64,000 nucleotides of DNA from DATJPY01 sp035506135. Its GTDB lineage: Bacteria; Myxococcota_A; UBA9160; PR03. Positions 61,238-64,000 of the stretch are shown here, piece by piece (positions within the stretch are counted from its first letter, which is position 1; each line of letters starts with the position of its first letter). The notes under the pieces are model-generated. The model saw only the letters and a program-made list of their open reading frames with translations, was not told the DNA's origin and ran no database searches. A program made the position numbers and the translations under genes. The DNA lies in the NCBI GenBank assembly GCA_035506135.1, contig DATJPY010000079.1, positions 1-64,000 of the forward strand. Reading direction: 5' to 3'.

Positions 61238-61595
61238 GAGCTGTCTTCTCCCGTTTTGTCGTTGTCGTTTCGTCGTTCTCAGTTTGGCTCGACACCCCCG
61301 GGCGTCGCCGACTCGGGCCGCTCAAGGCCGGCCGTGGGAACGAACCGAAGTGTGTCGTGGGAATGACCCCGCTCGGCGGTGAGACGGTTACGCAGCGATG
61401 AAACACCGAGGAGCGCGCGCAGCATAGACAGCACGACAGGGTGCGGCAAGCCGATCCGGAGCGGTCTCACGCGCTCCGCTCGACGGCTTGATTACGCAAT
61501 GTTCATCTCGCGCCGCGAGCCGCGGGCGGGAGACACCGGAGGGCGGCACGCTGGGCGCCGGACTGGCCGCGTTCGGGGAGGCGACGGGGCTGCGC
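61238..61595. other. 358-bp region between the XRE gene and rsmD
   Basis: It is less GC-rich near the XRE start. It contains the direct repeats at 61254-61280 and must hold promoters for both divergent genes. An open frame from TTG 61488 could lengthen RsmD, but its codons read like noncoding sequence. Nothing else is recognised. Confidence 0.5.
61254..61280. repeat. Short direct repeats upstream of the XRE gene (possible operator)
   Basis: On the minus strand the sequence contains ACGAC three times (GAACGACGAAACGACAACGA region) within 27 bases, just ahead of the ribosome site. It is conspicuously AT-richer than its surroundings. Autoregulation by the XRE protein is a reasonable guess. Confidence 0.4.
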
Positions 61596-62168
61596 GTGAC
61601 CGGCGGACGTCTCGGGGGGCGACGCATCCGCGTGCCTGCGGCAGGTGGGGTGCGACCCACGGCCGACCGGGTGCGCGAGGCGCTCTTCGCTCGGCTCCCC
61701 GATCTCGAGGGGGCGCATGTGCTCGACCTGTATGCCGGATCGGGCGCACTCGGGATCGAAGCGCTCTCGCGGGGCGCCGTCTCCGCGGTGTTCATCGAAC
61801 GCGCGGCGCCGGTACTGGCGGTGCTGCGCGCCAACCTCCAGTCCCTCGACCTCGGCGGTGCCACCGAGGTGGTGCGCGGGGACGTCGCCGCGGGGGTCCG
61901 TCGCCTCGCTCACGCGGGCCGGCGGTTCGACCTCGTCCTGCTGGATCCGCCCTACCGCGATCCCCTCGAAGCGCCGCGGGCGCTGCGCGCGCTCTCGACC
62001 TCCGGCATCCTCGCGGCGGGAGCGCTCGTGGTGGTCGAGACCTCGCGACGGCCGGCTCTTCCTCCGATCGACGGGCTCGAGCCACTCGACGAGCGACGCT
62101 ACGGCGATACGGTGATCCATCGGCTGACCGCGCGCCCGCCGGCGGCGGGAGGCGCAGGAGAGGCATGA
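61596..62168 (+). CDS. rsmD: 16S rRNA (guanine966-N2)-methyltransferase
   Basis: About 190 residues. VTGGRLGGRRIRVPAAGGVR is the RsmD N-terminus, PTADRVREALFARL follows, then the SAM loop VLDLYAGSGALGIEALSRG and the catalytic DPPY in LVLLDPPYRDP near residue 117. The start is unclear: GTG 61596 is the first conventional start; CTG 61590 has GGGGAGG eight bases upstream and would give the more usual MRVTGG; TTG 61488 would add a poor 36-residue leader. The stop overlaps the coaD ATG (ATGA); rsmD-coaD is a conserved pair. Confidence 0.93.
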   Translation: MTGGRLGGRRIRVPAAGGVRPTADRVREALFARLPDLEGAHVLDLYAGSGALGIEALSRGAVSAVFIERAAPVLAVLRANLQSLDLGGATEVVRGDVAAGVRRLAHAGRRFDLVLLDPPYRDPLEAPRALRALSTSGILAAGALVVVETSRRPALPPIDGLEPLDERRYGDTVIHRLTARPPAAGGAGEA

Positions 62169-62671
62169 GCCAGGGGCGCATGCGAGACGGGCTGGCGTTG
62201 TTTCCGGCGAGCTTCGATCCCGTCACGAACGGTCACCTCGACCTCGTGAACCGCGCCCACGCGGTGTTCAGCGACCTGGTCGTCGCCGTGGCGCGCAACG
62301 TCGGCAAGCAGGGCACCTTCGGCATCGACGAGCGCCTGGAGATGCTCGAGGCCGCGATCGGCAAGAAGAGCGGGATCCGCATCACCGCGTTCGACGGACT
62401 GCTCGTCGACTACGCCCGACAGATCGGGGCGCGGGTGCTGATCCGCGGGCTGCGCGCCGTCTCCGACTTCGAGTACGAGTTCGAGATGGCGCTGATGAAC
62501 CGCCATCTCTACCCCGAGATCGAGACGCTGTTCATGATGACGAGCCAGAAGTACTTCTACGTGAGCTCCTCGCGCCTGAAGGAGCTGGTGCGCTTCGGCG
62601 CCAACGTCGAGGACTTCGTGCCGCCGCTCGTCGCCAAGCGCCTGAAGGAGAAGCTGGGCGGCGGGGCGTGA
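62165..62671 (+). CDS. coaD: Phosphopantetheine adenylyltransferase
   Basis: A 168-residue enzyme converting 4'-phosphopantetheine and ATP to dephospho-CoA. FPASFDPVTNGHLDLVNRA contains the TxGH-type nucleotide motif, RGLRAVSDFEYEFEMALMN and YFYVSSSRLKELVRFG are further CoaD signatures. ATG 62165 overlaps rsmD as ATGA and its stop overlaps the phosphohexomutase as GTGA, so the three genes are one coupled operon. With coaX near 33 kb, two steps of CoA synthesis are in the window. Confidence 0.97.
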   Translation: MSQGRMRDGLALFPASFDPVTNGHLDLVNRAHAVFSDLVVAVARNVGKQGTFGIDERLEMLEAAIGKKSGIRITAFDGLLVDYARQIGARVLIRGLRAVSDFEYEFEMALMNRHLYPEIETLFMMTSQKYFYVSSSRLKELVRFGANVEDFVPPLVAKRLKEKLGGGA

Positions 62672-64000
62672 ACGGGCCGGCGAGCGGGCCGACCCGGAGG
62701 ATCCGATTCGGCACGAGCGGATGGCGCGGCGTGCTGGGCGACGAGGTCACGCTGCCGCGCCTGCGCGCGCTCGTGCGCGGCGTGGCTGCCTGGCTGCGCG
62801 AGAGCCAGCCCGGCGCGCGCGTGCTGATCGGCCACGACACGCGCTTCCTGGGCGACGAGCTGGCGCGCTGCGCGGCGCACGTCCTTGCGGAGGCCGGACT
62901 CCATCCGGTCCCGGTGGCGAGCCCGGTGCCCACGCCGATCGTGACGCACGCGGTGCGTCGGGGGCGCGGCGACGCCGCGCTGGTCGTCACCGCGAGTCAC
63001 AACGCGCCCGAGTACCAGGGCGTGAAGATCATCGCCGGCTCGGGCGGCGGCATCGCGGGCGAGCCGGCTCGCCGCATCGAGTCGCTCGCGAACGGCGCGG
63101 GCTCCGGGGCAATCCGACCACTCGGAGGCGAGCTCGAGCGAAGTCTCGACCTCGTCTCTCCCTATCTCTCCGCGCTGCGCGAGCACGTCGATCCCGGCGC
63201 CTTCCGCGGCGCGCGCCTCCGCGTCGTCTATGATGCCCTCCACGGCACCGGCTCGGGCGTCTGCGACCGCGCGCTGCGCGGGCTCGGTGCGCGGGTCGAA
63301 GTGCTCCGCGGCGAGCGCACGCCGCGCTTCGGGGGCGCCGCGCCGGATCCCGTACCGGCGCGACTCGCCGAGCTCCGGCACCGCGTCGGTTCGGCGGCGG
63401 GGCCGTGCATCGGGCTCGCGACAGACGGCGACGCCGATCGCTACGCCGTGATCGACGCCGACGGGCGCCCGCTCTCCGAGAGCGAGGCCGTCGCCCTGCT
63501 GGTCGACCAGCTGGCGCGCAGCGGCCGCGTCCGCCGCGGCGTGGCGCTCTCGATCGCGACCGGCTCCCTGCCGGAGCGCGTGGCGGCCGCGCACGGTCTC
63601 CCCGTGACGCGACACCCGATCGGGTTCAAGCATCTCTCGCGGGCGCTCTCGGAAGGCGCCGCCGACGTCGCGGCCGAGGAGAGCGGAGGCTTCGCCTGGG
63701 ACCCGATGGGACGCGACAAGGACGGCATCCTCGCCTGCGCGCTGCTCGCCGAGCTGGCGGCGGCGATCCGCGCGCCGCTGCGCGACCGGCTCGCGGAGCT
63801 CGAGCGGCGCCACGGGCGCAGCCGCTGCGGCCGCCTCGCGGCCGTGGCGAGCGAGCGCTCCCGGGCGCGGCTGGCCGATCGGCTCGAGGCGCCGCCCGAG
63901 CGTGTCGACGGCGCGCGCGTGCGCGCCGTCGACACGCGAGACGGGCTCCGCCTCACCTTCGACGACGGCTTCCTGATGCTGCGCGCGTCCGGCACCGAGC
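62668..64000 (+). CDS. Phosphohexomutase (phosphoglucomutase/phosphomannomutase family), 3' end outside window
   Basis: The frame starts at GTG 62668 (GTGA overlap with coaD) and is still open at the window edge after about 444 codons. RIRFGTSGWRGVLGDEVTL is the family N-terminus, VVTASHNAPEYQGVK holds the phosphoserine (near residue 109), ATDGDADRYAVID the Mg loop, AEESGGFAWDP the sugar-binding loop, and MLRASGTE the phosphate loop at the very end, so only the last few dozen residues are missing. The EESGG form fits glucose- or mannose-type mutases better than GlmM. Substrate not certain. Confidence 0.92.
   Translation, partial: MNGPASGPTRRIRFGTSGWRGVLGDEVTLPRLRALVRGVAAWLRESQPGARVLIGHDTRFLGDELARCAAHVLAEAGLHPVPVASPVPTPIVTHAVRRGRGDAALVVTASHNAPEYQGVKIIAGSGGGIAGEPARRIESLANGAGSGAIRPLGGELERSLDLVSPYLSALREHVDPGAFRGARLRVVYDALHGTGSGVCDRALRGLGARVEVLRGERTPRFGGAAPDPVPARLAELRHRVGSAAGPCIGLATDGDADRYAVIDADGRPLSESEAVALLVDQLARSGRVRRGVALSIATGSLPERVAAAHGLPVTRHPIGFKHLSRALSEGAADVAAEESGGFAWDPMGRDKDGILACALLAELAAAIRAPLRDRLAELERRHGRSRCGRLAAVASERSRARLADRLEAPPERVDGARVRAVDTRDGLRLTFDDGFLMLRASGTE

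Overview
The window is a continuous stretch of very GC-rich (roughly 70%) chromosome with tightly packed genes on both strands and strong G/C bias at third codon positions. It shows no insertion sequence, phage, plasmid or CRISPR signature. The gene mix suggests a deltaproteobacterial-grade lineage (Myxococcota, Desulfobacterota, Binatota or a relative): an MglA-like GTPase, NtrC-type regulators with a FliA/WhiG-type sigma factor, PilZ, a fused SpmA-SpmB protein, an exosortase-EpsI protein and an ABC-type polysaccharide exporter. This placement is inferred from gene content, not from a phylogenetic marker.

Layout. 1-8.2 kb is a surface-polysaccharide locus: two GT4 glycosyltransferases and an SGNH hydrolase on the plus strand, facing a minus-strand operon of exporter permease (Wzm), exporter ATPase with a carbohydrate-binding tail (Wzt) and a 910-residue fusion of sulfotransferase, 28-residue coiled-coil repeats and GT2 glycosyltransferase. 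8.2-11.6 kb holds a secreted FG-GAP protein and an exosortase-EpsI protein. 11.6-16.4 kb holds lon, tRNA-Leu(CAG) and rnr. 16.4-20.8 kb holds a DegT aminotransferase, a GT4 enzyme and an ABC-F ATPase. 20.9-26.3 kb holds small genes, then a coupled plus-strand run: JAMM peptidase, propeller lipoprotein, sat, ald and a deacetylase. 26.3-39.7 kb is one long leftward gene string: receiver-domain protein, valS, nadC, birA, coaX, EF-G-like GTPase, helical-repeat protein, MglA-like GTPase and GAF/degenerate-GGDEF protein. 40-48.8 kb is a signalling block: PP2C phosphatase, FliA-type sigma factor, two NtrC-type regulators, a histidine kinase, a receiver, a membrane coiled-coil protein and PilZ. 48.9-52.8 kb is a methyltransferase/GT4 group. 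53.1-60.6 kb centres on peptidoglycan recycling: AnmK, a metallo-beta-lactamase-fold protein, MurU-like, AmgK-like, SpmA-SpmB, DacB and lytic transglycosylase. 61-64 kb holds an XRE regulator, rsmD, coaD and a truncated phosphohexomutase.

Two observations stand out. First, the sulfotransferase/coiled-coil/GT2 fusion beside Wzm/Wzt looks like a one-protein version of the capping-enzyme-plus-ruler logic known from WbdD of E. coli O9a, here with sulfate as the proposed cap. Second, a short dispersed repeat is inserted in frame in three unrelated genes (ABC-F, MglA-like, SpmA-SpmB) and once at the 5' end of coaX. It is always in the same orientation relative to the host gene, and it carries a hairpin whose stem changes between copies while both arms stay complementary around a three-base loop. 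This resembles the protein-coding palindromic elements of Rickettsia. At the coaX copy a 35-bp stretch of the gene start is duplicated, leaving a 36-codon remnant.

Translational coupling is pervasive: four-base stop/start overlaps occur with GTGA, ATGA, TTGA and one probable CTGA.
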